Made by a program: the position numbers and the translations under genes
Origin: Streptomyces sp. RPA4-2
GTDB taxonomy: Bacteria > Actinomycetota > Actinomycetes > Streptomycetales > Streptomycetaceae
Reading direction: 5' to 3'
NCBI RefSeq assembly: GCF_012273515.2
Contig: NZ_CP050975.2
Location: 1,550,001 to 1,614,000, forward strand
DNA: 64,000 bases
Shown: positions 47,945 to 57,039 of the stretch, piece by piece
Layout of the letters: each line of letters begins with the position of its first letter
How positions within the stretch are numbered: the first letter of the stretch is position 1
The notes under the pieces: model-generated
The model's input: only the letters and a program-made list of their open reading frames with translations
What the model was told of the DNA's origin: nothing
Database searches by the model: none

Positions 47945-50665
47945 TCACAGCAGTCCCAGTTCGCGCGCGCGGCGCACCGCCTCGTTGCGCCGGTTCACCG
48001 CGAGCTTCCGGTAGACGCTCTTGAGGTGGGTCTTCACCGTGTTCACGGACACGTAGAGGTCGGCCGCGATCTCCTGCGTGGACATCATCTCGGCCAGCCG
48101 CCGCAGAACGTCGAGTTCGCGTCCGCTCAGCTCCTCCACGACGAGCGCCGGAGGAAGGGACGGAAGCCGGGACGGATCGCCTCCGCGGGTCGGACCGGCC
48201 TGGAGCCAGCCCTCGGCCAGTGCCTGGAGCGGCGCCTCGCCCAGCGGTCGCCCGATCCAGGGTCTGGCGTCGAGAAAGGGACGCCGCAGCCGCTCGCGGC
48301 GGGCCTCGACGAGCGCCCGGGCGACGAGCCCGCGGGCGGTCACGGTGTCCCCCGCCTCTTCCGCGGCCTGGGCCCGTACCAGCGTGGCCCGCACGGTCAG
48401 GGCGGGACCCGTCCGGCCCGTCCGGCCCTCCAGGTGAATACGGTCGAGGATCCCGATCGCCTCGCCGGGGTGGCCCGCCGCGAGCCGGACGCGCGCGGCC
48501 TGCACCGCGCAGGCCGTCTGGCCGTCCGGTACCCGGCGCAGCGCCTCGGCGGCTCTCTCCGTACGTCCCTCGGCCAGGTGGACGGCGGCGGCGACCAGCG
48601 CCGCGTGGCCGGCCGCCCACGGTGAGACCACGGCGGCGGGGATCGCCGCGGAGGCTGCCGTCAGCGCGGCTCCCGCCCTGCCGCGGGCGAGCAGCAGCCC
48701 GGCCGCCGCGAGGGACCGGCCCGCCGCCGTCACCGGGTCCCGCGGCCCGCGCCCGGCGTCGGCCGTCTCGTCGAGCAGGGCTTGGGCCCGGTCCAGCTCG
48801 TCGCGGTCGACGGCCACGGCCGCCAGCACCAGCCGCCCGAGGTCGGAGCCTGACGACCGGCGCGGGCCGAGGCGCTCCGTCCCGGTCGTGGCCGCGAGGG
48901 CCTTGCTCTCCGCCCGGCCGAGCCAGCCGTCCAGGTAGTCCATGAGGGCGAGGTGCGCCAGGGACTCCTCCCGGGGCAGCCCGGCCGAGGCCGCGCCGCA
49001 CGAGTCGGCCGCCGTGGACAGGGCGGCGCGCGCCTCCTCGAAGCGCCCCGCCCACAGCAGCGTCGAACCCAGATGCGTCAGGAGCAGGGCGGAGAGCTCG
49101 GGATGCCGCTCCAGGAGGTGGGCGGGGACCGCCTGCCGCAGCTCCTCGGCAGCCACCGCCGCCGTCTCCGCGTTCGCGGGGGAACCGGCCAGCCGGGCCG
49201 CCAGCGCCTCGAGCAGGGCGCAACTGAGCCGAGCCGGGCCGAGGTCGGGCCCGTTCCCGGCCGGACCCTCCTGGGCCGCGCCCTCCGCTGCCAGGCCCTC
49301 CTGGGCGTGACGCAGGTGGGCCAGGCCTCGGTCGAGGTCGTGGTGGGCGAGGTCGCGGGCAGCCCGCACGAGGTCGGTCGCGGGGCCCGTGGCCTCGGGC
49401 CCCATACGGGAGAACAGCTCGGTCAGGTCCTCGGAGCGCAGGCCGGTGAAGAGCTGCCCGATGGCCAGGTCGTCGACCAGGGCACCGGCGGTGAATTCCC
49501 AGTCGCCCGCCGCGGCCCCGTGCGCGAGTGTCTCCGGGAGCGATCCGGACCGCCGCAGCCAGCACGCGGCGCGCCGGTGGAGTTCGGGTTCGAGTCCGGG
49601 AGAGCGGACCCTGAGATGGGCGCGGAGGATCTCCCCGAACAACGGGTGGAGGCGGTACCAGGAGTGTCCGAGGCTCTCGACGAACGCGTTCTCGCGGTGC
49701 AGCCCGGCGAGGATGGGCTCGGCGTCGGCGCGCTCCGTCAGCGCGTTCGCCAGTTCCGGGCAGAAGCGTTCCAGGACGCTGACGCGCAGCAGGAGGTCCT
49801 GGGTCTCTGCCGTGCGCCGCTTCAGCACTTCGGCCAGGAGGTAGTCGGCGATCGTGCTCTGTCCTGCCTCGAACTCCTTGAGGTAGGTCTCCGGATCCGG
49901 GGCCTCCCGTGCGGCCAGGGCGCACAGACGCAGGCCGGCGGCCCAGCCCCGGGTGCGGTCCACGAGTGCGCGTACGCCGGCCGCGGACAGGTGCAGACCG
50001 TGCGTGTCCAGGAGGGCGGACGCCTCCTCGGGGGTGAAGGCCAGCTCGGCGTCGCGTATCTCCGTCAGGTCCCCGGCCGCGCGGTAGCGGTGCAGCGGCA
50101 GCAGCGGTTCGGTGCGTGTGACGAGGACCAGGCGCAGGCCCGGCCCGGCGTGGTGGAGCACGAACTCCAGTTGCTCGGCGATCTCTGGGGCGGTCACCCG
50201 GTCGTACTCGTCGAGCACGAGGATCGCGGGCCGGTCGCGGCCGCTCAGTTCGGCGGCGAGACGGGCCGGCAGTTCGTGGTCGACCCCGCTCGCGTCCGCG
50301 GGGCGGGGGATCTCGCGGGGCACCGGCACTCCGGAGGCGTCCAGGGCCCGGAGGAGGTACGCCCAGAACATCCCGGGGCCCTGACCCGCCGCGTCGGTGG
50401 TGAGCCAGGTGACCGGCTGCCCCAGGCCGGCCGCCCAGTCGGCGACCAGCAGGGTCTTGCCGGCCCCGGCCGCCCCGTTGACCATCGTCAGGGGTGTCAG
50501 GAGAGCCTCGTCGAGGTGTGCGGTGAGCCGCTCCCGGCGCAGGAAGGTGGCGGGTCTGGTGGGCAGGGCGAACCGCGTCCGCAGAAAGGGGTCGCCCAGG
50601 GGATCGACCTGCGCCGGGGCCGGACCCGTACCGTTCTCGTCGAGGGCAGCCACGGCGCGCACCAC
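47945..50665 (-). CDS. MalT-like LuxR-family ATPase regulator
   Basis: A 906-aa STAND/LAL-type activator. Walker A is GAAGAGKTLL (about residues 64-73) and a Walker B-like ILVLDEYDRV follows near 150. The middle 400-830 is a long TPR-like helical array (DRGLAHLRHAQEGLAAEG and many Ala/Leu repeats). The C-terminal 65 residues are a LuxR HTH (LSGRELDVLRRLAEMMSTQE, then VNTVKTHLKSVYRKL). Such proteins bind ATP and an inducer such as maltotriose before activating. GTG start at 50665; the next GTG at 50662 is equally possible. It is the largest gene in the window, and its target is unknown. Confidence 0.92.
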   Translation of the reverse strand: MVRAVAALDENGTGPAPAQVDPLGDPFLRTRFALPTRPATFLRRERLTAHLDEALLTPLTMVNGAAGAGKTLLVADWAAGLGQPVTWLTTDAAGQGPGMFWAYLLRALDASGVPVPREIPRPADASGVDHELPARLAAELSGRDRPAILVLDEYDRVTAPEIAEQLEFVLHHAGPGLRLVLVTRTEPLLPLHRYRAAGDLTEIRDAELAFTPEEASALLDTHGLHLSAAGVRALVDRTRGWAAGLRLCALAAREAPDPETYLKEFEAGQSTIADYLLAEVLKRRTAETQDLLLRVSVLERFCPELANALTERADAEPILAGLHRENAFVESLGHSWYRLHPLFGEILRAHLRVRSPGLEPELHRRAACWLRRSGSLPETLAHGAAAGDWEFTAGALVDDLAIGQLFTGLRSEDLTELFSRMGPEATGPATDLVRAARDLAHHDLDRGLAHLRHAQEGLAAEGAAQEGPAGNGPDLGPARLSCALLEALAARLAGSPANAETAAVAAEELRQAVPAHLLERHPELSALLLTHLGSTLLWAGRFEEARAALSTAADSCGAASAGLPREESLAHLALMDYLDGWLGRAESKALAATTGTERLGPRRSSGSDLGRLVLAAVAVDRDELDRAQALLDETADAGRGPRDPVTAAGRSLAAAGLLLARGRAGAALTAASAAIPAAVVSPWAAGHAALVAAAVHLAEGRTERAAEALRRVPDGQTACAVQAARVRLAAGHPGEAIGILDRIHLEGRTGRTGPALTVRATLVRAQAAEEAGDTVTARGLVARALVEARRERLRRPFLDARPWIGRPLGEAPLQALAEGWLQAGPTRGGDPSRLPSLPPALVVEELSGRELDVLRRLAEMMSTQEIAADLYVSVNTVKTHLKSVYRKLAVNRRNEAVRRARELGLL

Positions 50666-51051
50666 CGCTTTCGGTCAGGTCATGGGCAGCGTTCCCTCCC
50701 TCACGATCCCAGCTTTTCCGCAGGTACGCGGATCGGACGTGGTCCGGCGGTCCCTTCGTGAGGCACGCCCGACGGCCCCTTCGCGAGGCCGATGACCCGT
50801 CCGTGAGGCCGATGCCCCCTCCGTGAGGCCGGCCCGGCGGCCCTTGCGCGGAGCCGGACGGGTCCGGCCCGGTGGTCTCCTCGTGGGGTAAGCCCTCCCC
50901 GCCTCCCCGCCTCCCCGCCTCCCTGCCGTCGATGCGTGCAACCCTCTCGCAACCTGCGGGATGGTCGGATGCACGGTGGCCTGCCCCGCTCTCCGCCACG
51001 GCCGGCTCCCGCCCCTGTCACCGTTCGTCCCCGACCCGACGGAGAACCCCG
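50666..51051. other. 386-bp spacer with two repeat families
   Basis: Four copies of a CsTCCGTGAGGC-like motif begin at 50753, 50778, 50798 and 50818 (spacing 25, 20, 20). Further on are three tandem copies of GCCTCCCC-like octamers at 50901-50924. It is the common promoter region of the divergent LuxR and DUF779 genes. No gene found. Confidence 0.6.
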
Positions 51052-51405
51052 ATGGACGTCGTCCCGCGCGTAACGCTCACTCCGGCGGCCGCCGACCTGG
51101 TGCGGCGGTTGCGGGCGGTCCACGGCCCGCTGATGTTCCACCAGTCCGGCGGCTGCTGCGACGGCAGTGCGCCCATGTGCTTCCCGGCGGGTGAGTTCCG
51201 CACCGGCGGCTCCGACATCCTGCTCGCGGAGCTGGAGGTGGAGGGGGTCGACGAACCGGTGCCGTTCTGGATGTCGAAGAGCCAGTACGAGCTGTGGAGT
51301 CACACACGGCTGACCGTCGATGTCGTCCCGGGCCGGGGCAGCGGCTTCTCGCTGGAGGCTCCCGAGGGAGTGCGCTTCCTCATTCGCTCCCGCGTCGTCG
51401 GCTGA
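51052..51405 (+). CDS. DUF779-domain protein
   Basis: A 117-aa protein carrying the DUF779 signature: FHQSGGCCDGSAPMCF with three cysteines that may bind metal, then GDILL-type GGSDILLAEL and PFWMSKSQYELW. In other bacteria DUF779 genes sit next to acetaldehyde dehydrogenases (AcoX/AcdX-like), but no such neighbour is here; the nearest aldehyde dehydrogenase is at 60096. ATG at 51052 has a GGAG site. Function is not proven. Confidence 0.87.
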   Translation: MDVVPRVTLTPAAADLVRRLRAVHGPLMFHQSGGCCDGSAPMCFPAGEFRTGGSDILLAELEVEGVDEPVPFWMSKSQYELWSHTRLTVDVVPGRGSGFSLEAPEGVRFLIRSRVVG

Positions 51406-51534
51406 GGGCCGCCTCGCCGGGCATCGCCCTCCGGTTGACGCCCCTTGATCGCGGCGCAGTTGACGAGACATCAGGGGTTGCTGCCACACGTCGTGTCGGA
51501 CGGTTCAGAACCGTACCGGCGGTTCTCACGGCGA

Positions 51535-51592
51535 CGAGCTCCGCCGGCCGGTGCCCGCCCTGGCGGGAGGCGGCACCGGCCGGCGGAGCTCG
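51535..51592. terminator. Perfect 21-bp stem-loop between convergent genes
   Basis: Arms 51535-51555 and 51572-51592 are exact reverse complements, 21 bp long, with a 16-nt loop that itself can pair (CGCC/GGCG). It lies between the ends of the DUF779 gene and the small membrane protein gene and should stop transcription both ways. Confidence 0.8.
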
Positions 51593-51636
51593 GGCCATCT
51601 GCCCGACGGCGTCGGCGTCCTCTCACGGACCCGAGG

Positions 51637-51831
51637 TCAGGGATGGAGACTGCTCACGATGTCCGCCGTGGCCGTGAGCCCGTTCTGGATCGTCGGCGCC
51701 ATGCTGCTGCCCGACAGGAAGAAGCCGAGCAGGACGCACACCACCGCGTGCGAGGGCTTCAGCGCGCCGTTGCGCAGGAACACCACCGCGAGGATCAGCA
51801 GCAGTACCACCACAGAGATGGAAATGGCCAT
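51637..51831 (-). CDS. Small two-helix membrane protein
   Basis: A 64-aa protein with helices ISISVVVLLLILAVVFLRNG and HAVVCVLLGFFLSGSSMA, then a polar end (TATADIVSSLHP). It has a strong GGAGGAGG ribosome site before the ATG at 51831. Proteins like this (RNG-x-LKxSHAxVxVLxGFxLxGSxxAPTI) are widespread in Streptomyces near plasmid-transfer-like genes, but their role is unknown. Confidence 0.73.
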   Translation of the reverse strand: MAISISVVVLLLILAVVFLRNGALKPSHAVVCVLLGFFLSGSSMAPTIQNGLTATADIVSSLHP

Positions 51832-51934
51832 CGTCAACCTCCTCCGCCACGTCGACACCGCGGCTTTCGGCGGCAAGTGTCGCGTAGCGGAGGGTTCGTC
51901 CGGGCGGCTGACGTGTCCTCCGAACGTGTGGTGT

Positions 51935-52822
51935 CTACGCCCGCTCGCGCGGCTGTTCGCGTGTCCGTTCGTGCGTGTCGAGGAACGTCTCGAGTCCGGC
52001 GAGGTCGTCGGTGTTGAAGTAGTCGACGTCGGCGGCCAGCAGTTCGCCCCACAGCGCGTCCCTGGCCGGTCCCGCGAGGTCGGGTGTGGCCCAGAACCGC
52101 ACCTTCTGCCGGCGCGCGTGCGCCGCCGCGATGATCTCTCGCAGCTTCGCACGCTCCGCCTCGGGGAACGGGCCGTCCCCCAGCCAGGTGAAGTTGAGTG
52201 TCCAGTTGTCGCTGATGAGCGGGACGAAGGACGCGGTCGCCGCGCTGCCGAGGTCGGTGAGCCGGCCGTCGTAGAAGGCACGCCGCAGGCTCTGCGCCTC
52301 CATGGGGGTGCGGGCGGCGCGGTCGCCGGAGATGACGGCCGTGACCGGACCGGGGTGCACCCGGCCGTGCGCGTAGGTCGTGAACAGGTGCGGGTAGCGG
52401 CGCAGGTGACGGTCGAGCTCGAGGTACGTCGAGGCGCCCTCGGTCTTGATGTCGATCAGGAGTTGCAGCGGCCGGCGGTAACCCCGGTACACGGAGCCGT
52501 GGTTGGCCCTCACCCGGGAGACGAGCGGGTCGAGGTAGAGCGCTTCGAGGGTGCGGGTCGGGTCGAGATCGACGGGGTCGTGGGCGACGAGGAGCTGGTT
52601 GCCGACGAGGTAGATGTCGGCCTCGACACTCCCGAAGCGGTGGGCGAGGGCGTCGAACAGGGGGCGCTGGTGGTCGTAGTCGTTGTGGGCGTGGGCGCGC
52701 CACAGCGGGCGCCCACCGTGCCCCTGCTCGTCGGCTCGCGCGTGCACGGCGGGCAGTGCGACGGCGCCCGCGAGGGCGGCGCCGAGGGTGGTGAGGGCTC
52801 TGCGACGGGTGGTGTGGGCCAT
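51935..52822 (-). CDS. Tat-exported GDPD/PI-PLC-like phosphodiesterase
   Basis: A 295-aa exported enzyme. The N-terminus TTRRRALTTLGAALAGAVAL with an AxA cleavage site (VHARA) is a Tat signal. The mature part has the metal-site motifs AHAHNDYDHQRPLFDAL (His pair), EADIYLVGNQLLVAHD and LLIDIKTEG, the TIM-barrel pattern of glycerophosphodiester phosphodiesterases and PI-PLC. Substrate is probably a lipid headgroup diester outside the cell. ATG at 52822. Confidence 0.88.
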   Translation of the reverse strand: MAHTTRRRALTTLGAALAGAVALPAVHARADEQGHGGRPLWRAHAHNDYDHQRPLFDALAHRFGSVEADIYLVGNQLLVAHDPVDLDPTRTLEALYLDPLVSRVRANHGSVYRGYRRPLQLLIDIKTEGASTYLELDRHLRRYPHLFTTYAHGRVHPGPVTAVISGDRAARTPMEAQSLRRAFYDGRLTDLGSAATASFVPLISDNWTLNFTWLGDGPFPEAERAKLREIIAAAHARRQKVRFWATPDLAGPARDALWGELLAADVDYFNTDDLAGLETFLDTHERTREQPRERA

Positions 52823-52997
52823 GCTCTGCCTCCCTGGAAGTCCCGTACCGGATACCGGCGAGTATGAGGCGCGCGAAAGCCAAGGTGCGGTGGGGCGTGG
52901 GGAGTTGGCCGGACTGCCGTCATGGGTTCACTTCTTCGCGGCGGCGCACACCGGGAAGCCCGCCCCAGGTGGGACGGGCTTCACATGAGCCGGGCGG

Positions 52998-54101
52998 TCA
53001 GGGCGCCTGGAGGTCGACCAGCCGCGCCAGTGCCTCACGGTGCGCGCCCGCCGTGCCGTAGGCGATCGAGTCCGCCTTCGCGCGCTTCAGGTACAGGTGG
53101 ACCGGGTGCTCCCAGGTCATGCCGATGCCACCGTGCAGCTGGAGTGCCTCCTCGGCGGCGTGGACGGCGACCGGGGCGGCGTACGCCTGGGCGACGGCGA
53201 CCGCCACGTCGGTGTCCGCGCTGCCTGCCGCGAGCGCGTCGGCGGCGTTGCGGGCGGCGGCCCGCGTGTTGACGACCTCGAGCCACAGCTGCGCGAGCCG
53301 GTGCTTGAGGGCCTGGAAGCCACCGACGGGCCGGTTGAACTGCTTGCGTTCCTTGAGGTGGCGGACCGTCTCCGTCAGGCACCAGTCGGCGAGGCCGAGC
53401 TGCTCGGAGGCGAGCAGTCCGGCGCCGGCCCGCAGGCCCCGTCGTACGGCGGGTCCGGCGTCGCCCAGCCGGCGGCCCCGCACCCCGTCGAGGGTGACCG
53501 TGGCGAGCGGCCGGGTGAGGTCGAGAGAGATCTGCGGTGTGACCGTGACGGCGCTCGCGTCCACCGCGTACAGGCCGCCGTCCGCCGCCGGGACCAGCAG
53601 CACGTGGACCGCCGTCGCGTCCGCGATCCCCGTCAACTCGCCGTACAGCAGGCCGCCTTCGTCGCGTACGGTCCGGTGGGCACCGTCCGGTGCCGCGGAG
53701 AGGGCGACGGCGAGCGCGCCGACGGTCCGTCCGGACGCCAGCTCCGTCAGCAGGGCATCGGCGTCCTCCCCCGTGCAGGCCAGCAGCGCCTCGGTCGCCA
53801 CGACGGCGCTCGTGAGATAGGGCACGGGAGCGACGGCTCGGCCCAACTCCTCGAGTACCACGGCGACTTCACGGTGGGTGGCGCCCTGGCCACCCTGCTC
53901 CTCGGGCACCAGCAGACCCGCCAGGCCCATCCCGTCCGAGAGCGCCTTCCACAGCGCGGGGTCGTAGGGCGTGTCCGACTCCGTGCGGGTGATGACACGG
54001 CCGGCGTCGCAGTGGTCGGCGAGGAGGTCGCGCACGGCGGCCCGCAGCGCCTCTTCCTCCTCCGAGTACAGCAGATCGGGTTGCGTGCCCTGCGTTGTCA
54101 T
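52998..54101 (-). CDS. Acyl-CoA dehydrogenase (FadE-like), second of a pair
   Basis: A 367-aa flavoprotein. N-terminal helices (EEEEALRAAVRDLL), GLAGLLVPEEQGGQGAT, and the C-terminal ERKQFNRPVGGFQALKHRLA and LHGGIGMTWEHPVHLYLKRA motifs are present. It lacks an obvious catalytic Glu at the usual place near the end, as in the smaller subunit of two-gene FadE pairs that work as heterotetramers in steroid-ring or side-chain degradation. It is translationally coupled (ATGA) to the partner gene upstream. Confidence 0.9.
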   Translation of the reverse strand: MTTQGTQPDLLYSEEEEALRAAVRDLLADHCDAGRVITRTESDTPYDPALWKALSDGMGLAGLLVPEEQGGQGATHREVAVVLEELGRAVAPVPYLTSAVVATEALLACTGEDADALLTELASGRTVGALAVALSAAPDGAHRTVRDEGGLLYGELTGIADATAVHVLLVPAADGGLYAVDASAVTVTPQISLDLTRPLATVTLDGVRGRRLGDAGPAVRRGLRAGAGLLASEQLGLADWCLTETVRHLKERKQFNRPVGGFQALKHRLAQLWLEVVNTRAAARNAADALAAGSADTDVAVAVAQAYAAPVAVHAAEEALQLHGGIGMTWEHPVHLYLKRAKADSIAYGTAGAHREALARLVDLQAP

Positions 54102-55306
54102 CGGGCGAGGTCCTTCCACGCGACGTCCTTGTCGGTGCGCGGCTCGGACGGCAGTCCCAGCACGCGTTCGGCGACGATGTTCAGCAGGACCTCGCTGGTC
54201 CCGCCCTCGATGCTGTTGCCCTTGGAACGGAGGTAGCGGTAGCCCGCGTCGCGGCCGGTGAAGTCGACCAGCTCGGGGCGGCGCATCGTCCAGTCCTCGT
54301 ACAACAGGCCTTCCTCGCCGAGGAGTTCGACCTCCAGGCCGCTGATCTCCTGATTGAGCCGGGCGAAGCCGAGCTTCAGGCCTGAGCCCTCGGGGCCGGG
54401 CTGTCCCGCGACGAGCTGCTGGCGCAGCCGCTCGCCGGTGAGCCGGCCGACCTCGGCCTCGACCCAGAGCTTCAGCAGCCGCTGGTGCAGGTCGTGGGTG
54501 CGCAGTTCGGGCCGCTCGCGCCAGGTTTTCGCGACCGGGCCGATCATGCCGCCCTCGCGCGGGATGCGCATGCCGCCGATGGACACGCGCTCGTTCATGA
54601 GCGTGGTCTGCGCGACCCGCCAGCCGTCGCCGACCTCGCCGAGGCGGTGGCTGTCGGGGATGCGTACACCGGTGAGGAAGACCTCGTTGAACTCGGCCTC
54701 GCCGGTGATCTGACGCAGCGGCCGTACCTCGACGCCCGGGTCGGTCATGTCGCAGACGAAGTAGGTGATGCCGCGGTGCTTGGGGACGTCCGGGTCGGTG
54801 CGGGCGATGAGGATGGCCCAGCGGGCCAGATGGGCGCTGGACGTCCAGACCTTCTGGCCGTCGACCACCCAGTCGTCGCCCTCCCTGACCGCGCGCGTGC
54901 CCAGCGCGGCCAGGTCCGATCCGGCGCCGGGCTCGCTGAAGAGCTGGCACCAGACCTCCTCGCCGACCCACAGGGGCCGCAGGAAGCGCTCCTTCTGTTC
55001 CTGCGTGCCGAAGCCGAGGATCGTCGGCGCGGCCATGCCGAGGCCGATGCCGATGCGCCGGGGGTCGTTGTCGGGTGCGCCCGCGGCCTCCAGTTCGGCG
55101 TCCACGACGGCCTGGAGGGTGCGCGGGGCGCCGAGGCCGCCGAGGCCCTCGGGGTAGTGCACCCAGGCGAGTCCGGCGTCGAAGCGGGCCTCCAGGAAGG
55201 CCGTCCGCCCGGTCTCCAGGGGCGGGTGGGCGGCCAGCAACTCCCTGGTGCGGCGGCGCAGTTCGGTGGCGTCGGGCGCACCGCCCCGGTGTGCGGCGTC
55301 GGTCAT
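54098..55306 (-). CDS. Acyl-CoA dehydrogenase (FadE-like), first of a pair
   Basis: A 402-aa flavoprotein with the family motifs WCQLFSEPGAGSDLAAL, VVDGQKVWTSSAHLARWAIL, FNEVFLTGVRIP and the C-terminal GNSIEGGTSEVLLNIVAERV; the Glu-Gly-Gly-Thr segment is the usual flavin contact. It forms a probable heteromer with the gene downstream. Stop-start overlaps join it to both neighbours (54098-54101 and 55303-55306). Confidence 0.92.
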   Translation of the reverse strand: MTDAAHRGGAPDATELRRRTRELLAAHPPLETGRTAFLEARFDAGLAWVHYPEGLGGLGAPRTLQAVVDAELEAAGAPDNDPRRIGIGLGMAAPTILGFGTQEQKERFLRPLWVGEEVWCQLFSEPGAGSDLAALGTRAVREGDDWVVDGQKVWTSSAHLARWAILIARTDPDVPKHRGITYFVCDMTDPGVEVRPLRQITGEAEFNEVFLTGVRIPDSHRLGEVGDGWRVAQTTLMNERVSIGGMRIPREGGMIGPVAKTWRERPELRTHDLHQRLLKLWVEAEVGRLTGERLRQQLVAGQPGPEGSGLKLGFARLNQEISGLEVELLGEEGLLYEDWTMRRPELVDFTGRDAGYRYLRSKGNSIEGGTSEVLLNIVAERVLGLPSEPRTDKDVAWKDLAR

Positions 55307-56280
55307 GCCGAGGCTCCGTTCTCGAGTGAGGGCAGCACGGCGACCCGGCCCGTGGTGACACCGTCGGCGACGCGTTGCACGGCCGCGGCGGCACCGGCCA
55401 GCGGCACCCGCTCGCTGACCAGGGGTTTGATCGAACCCCGCGCGGCGAGTTCAGTGAGCCGCTCGTGGCAGTGCTGGATCAGCTTGGGGTTCTTGGTGCC
55501 GTACAGGCCCCAGTGCAGACCGAGGATCGAGTAGTTCTTCACGAGGGCGTGGTTCAGCGCCGGGCTGGGGATGGACCCGCTGGCGAAGCCGACGACGACG
55601 ATCCGGCCCTCGAAGGCGACGACCTTGGTGGACTGGGTGAAGGCCTCGCCGCCGACGGGGTCGTAGATCACGTCGGCGCCCCGGCCGCCGGTGGCCTCCT
55701 TCACGGCGGCGATGACGTCCTGGCCGCGCCGGTCGATGACCACGTCGCAGCCCAGTTCCCGGGCGACGGGGACCTTGCCGGCTCCGCCGACGACACCGAT
55801 GACGGTGGCCCCGGCCGCCTTGCCGAGCTGTACGGCGGCGCTGCCGACGCCGCCCGCGGCCGCGTGCACGAGCAGGGTCTCGCCCGCTTCGAGGCCGGCC
55901 CGCCGGTGCAGCCCGAACCACCCCGTCTGGTATCCGATGTGCAGGGCGGCCGCCTCGGCGTCGTCCAGGGCGTCGGGGGCGGGCAGCAGGGCGGCGGCGT
56001 CCGCGACGGCGTACTCGGCGAATCCGCCGTACGGCAGTGCGGGGTTCGCGAGCACGCGGCGCCCGTCCTCGGTCTCGCCGCAGATCTCGACACCGGGTGT
56101 GAACGGCAGCGGCGGCCTGACCTGGTAGTGCCCGCGGCACATCAGCGCGTCCGGGAAGTTGATGTTCGCCGCGCGCACCTTGAGCAGGACCTGTCCGTCA
56201 CCGGGGACCGGCCGCTCCACGTCCTGGAGCCGCATCACCTCGCTCGGTTCGCCGAGCTGGTGCACTTGCCATGCCTGCAT
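55303..56280 (-). CDS. NADPH:quinone oxidoreductase family (MDR, zinc-free)
   Basis: A 325-aa dehydrogenase. The start MQAWQVHQLGEPSEVMRL, the FPDALMCRGHYQVRP substrate loop, GETLLVHAAAGGVGSAAVQL (NADPH loop) and VVGFASGS are those of quinone oxidoreductase/enoyl reductase-type MDR enzymes without zinc ligands. First gene of the operon with the two acyl-CoA dehydrogenases, suggesting side-chain or fatty-acid-like breakdown. An AAGCG-GT-CGCTT dyad lies 50 bp upstream. Confidence 0.92.
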   Translation of the reverse strand: MQAWQVHQLGEPSEVMRLQDVERPVPGDGQVLLKVRAANINFPDALMCRGHYQVRPPLPFTPGVEICGETEDGRRVLANPALPYGGFAEYAVADAAALLPAPDALDDAEAAALHIGYQTGWFGLHRRAGLEAGETLLVHAAAGGVGSAAVQLGKAAGATVIGVVGGAGKVPVARELGCDVVIDRRGQDVIAAVKEATGGRGADVIYDPVGGEAFTQSTKVVAFEGRIVVVGFASGSIPSPALNHALVKNYSILGLHWGLYGTKNPKLIQHCHERLTELAARGSIKPLVSERVPLAGAAAAVQRVADGVTTGRVAVLPSLENGASA

Positions 56281-56329
56281 GCGGGGCCTCCACGGGACTG
56301 CTTCGTCTGACCGGGGTCGACCGCATACT

Positions 56330-56341
56330 AAGCGGTCGCTT
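56330..56341. promoter_or_regulatory. TetR-type operator in front of the acyl-CoA dehydrogenase operon
   Basis: AAGCG-GT-CGCTT is a perfect dyad at the expected promoter position, the form used by many TetR regulators of acyl-CoA genes. No TetR gene is adjacent. Confidence 0.6.
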
Positions 56342-56360
56342 GCCGATCAGGGAACAGTCT

Positions 56361-56375
56361 CGTGCGTCACGCACG
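56361..56375. promoter_or_regulatory. Second dyad upstream of the acyl-CoA dehydrogenase operon
   Basis: CGTGCGT-C-ACGCACG is a perfect 7-1-7 inverted repeat, 15 bp past the end of the XRE gene. The single-base centre suits a protein site more than a hairpin. Confidence 0.5.
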
Positions 56376-56389
56376 CGAAAGGGCCCGTC

Positions 56390-56962
56390 TCACCGGCGGG
56401 TCGGCCGGGCCCGTACGTGCATCCGCTCCCCCTGTGGCCCGAACAGGCTCAGGAACTCCACCGGCCCCTCCCCCGTCGACCCGAACCAGTGCGGAACACG
56501 CGTGTCGAACTCGGCGGCCTCTCCGGCCCCCAGCACCACGTCGTGCTCGGCCAGCACGAGCCGCAGCCGCCCGGAGAGCACGTACAGCCACTCGTAGCCC
56601 TCATGCGTCCGCGGGTCCGGGTCGAGCTCGCGCTGCGGTTCGAGCACCTTGTAGGCCTGGAGCCCGCCGGGCTGCCGCGTCAGGGGCCAGTGCGTGCGGC
56701 CGTTGCGGACGATCGGTTCGGAGCGGACGCGCGGGTCGCCGACCGGCGGCGCGCCGACCAGCTCGTCGAGCGCCACCTGGTGGGCGCGGGCGATCGGCAG
56801 CAGCAGCTCCAGACTGGGCTTGCGCAGCCCGGACTCCAGACGGGAGAGGGTACTGACGGAGATCCCCGTCGCCTCCGAGAGCCCGGCCAGCGTGGCACCG
56901 CGCTCCTTCCTGATCCGGCGCAGCCGGGGTCCGACGTCGGCGAGGACTTCATCCGTGGTCAT
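56390..56962 (-). CDS. XRE-family regulator with cupin domain
   Basis: A 190-aa regulator. HTH_3 domain at residues 10-65 (LRRIRKERGATLAGLSEATG, VSTLSRLESGLRKP); RmlC-like cupin at 110-185 (YEWLYVLSGRLRLVLAEHDV, LGAGEAAEFDTRVPHWFGS). This form includes PuuR-type regulators that bind small amines or acids. ATG at 56962 is 77 bp from the divergent FAD oxidoreductase gene. Confidence 0.92.
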   Translation of the reverse strand: MTTDEVLADVGPRLRRIRKERGATLAGLSEATGISVSTLSRLESGLRKPSLELLLPIARAHQVALDELVGAPPVGDPRVRSEPIVRNGRTHWPLTRQPGGLQAYKVLEPQRELDPDPRTHEGYEWLYVLSGRLRLVLAEHDVVLGAGEAAEFDTRVPHWFGSTGEGPVEFLSLFGPQGERMHVRARPTRR

Positions 56963-57039
56963 ACGGGTATTGCAGTTTCGGCAAAGCCGTTTGTCAATCC
57001 GTGGACGGTCGGGCGACGGTCTCCTCGGAGGTGGTCACC

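Noticed and set aside
47787-50999. A 1070-codon minus-strand frame over the MalT-like gene
   Set aside because: Shadow of the 906-aa regulator in another phase; Arg/Gly-rich with no domain.
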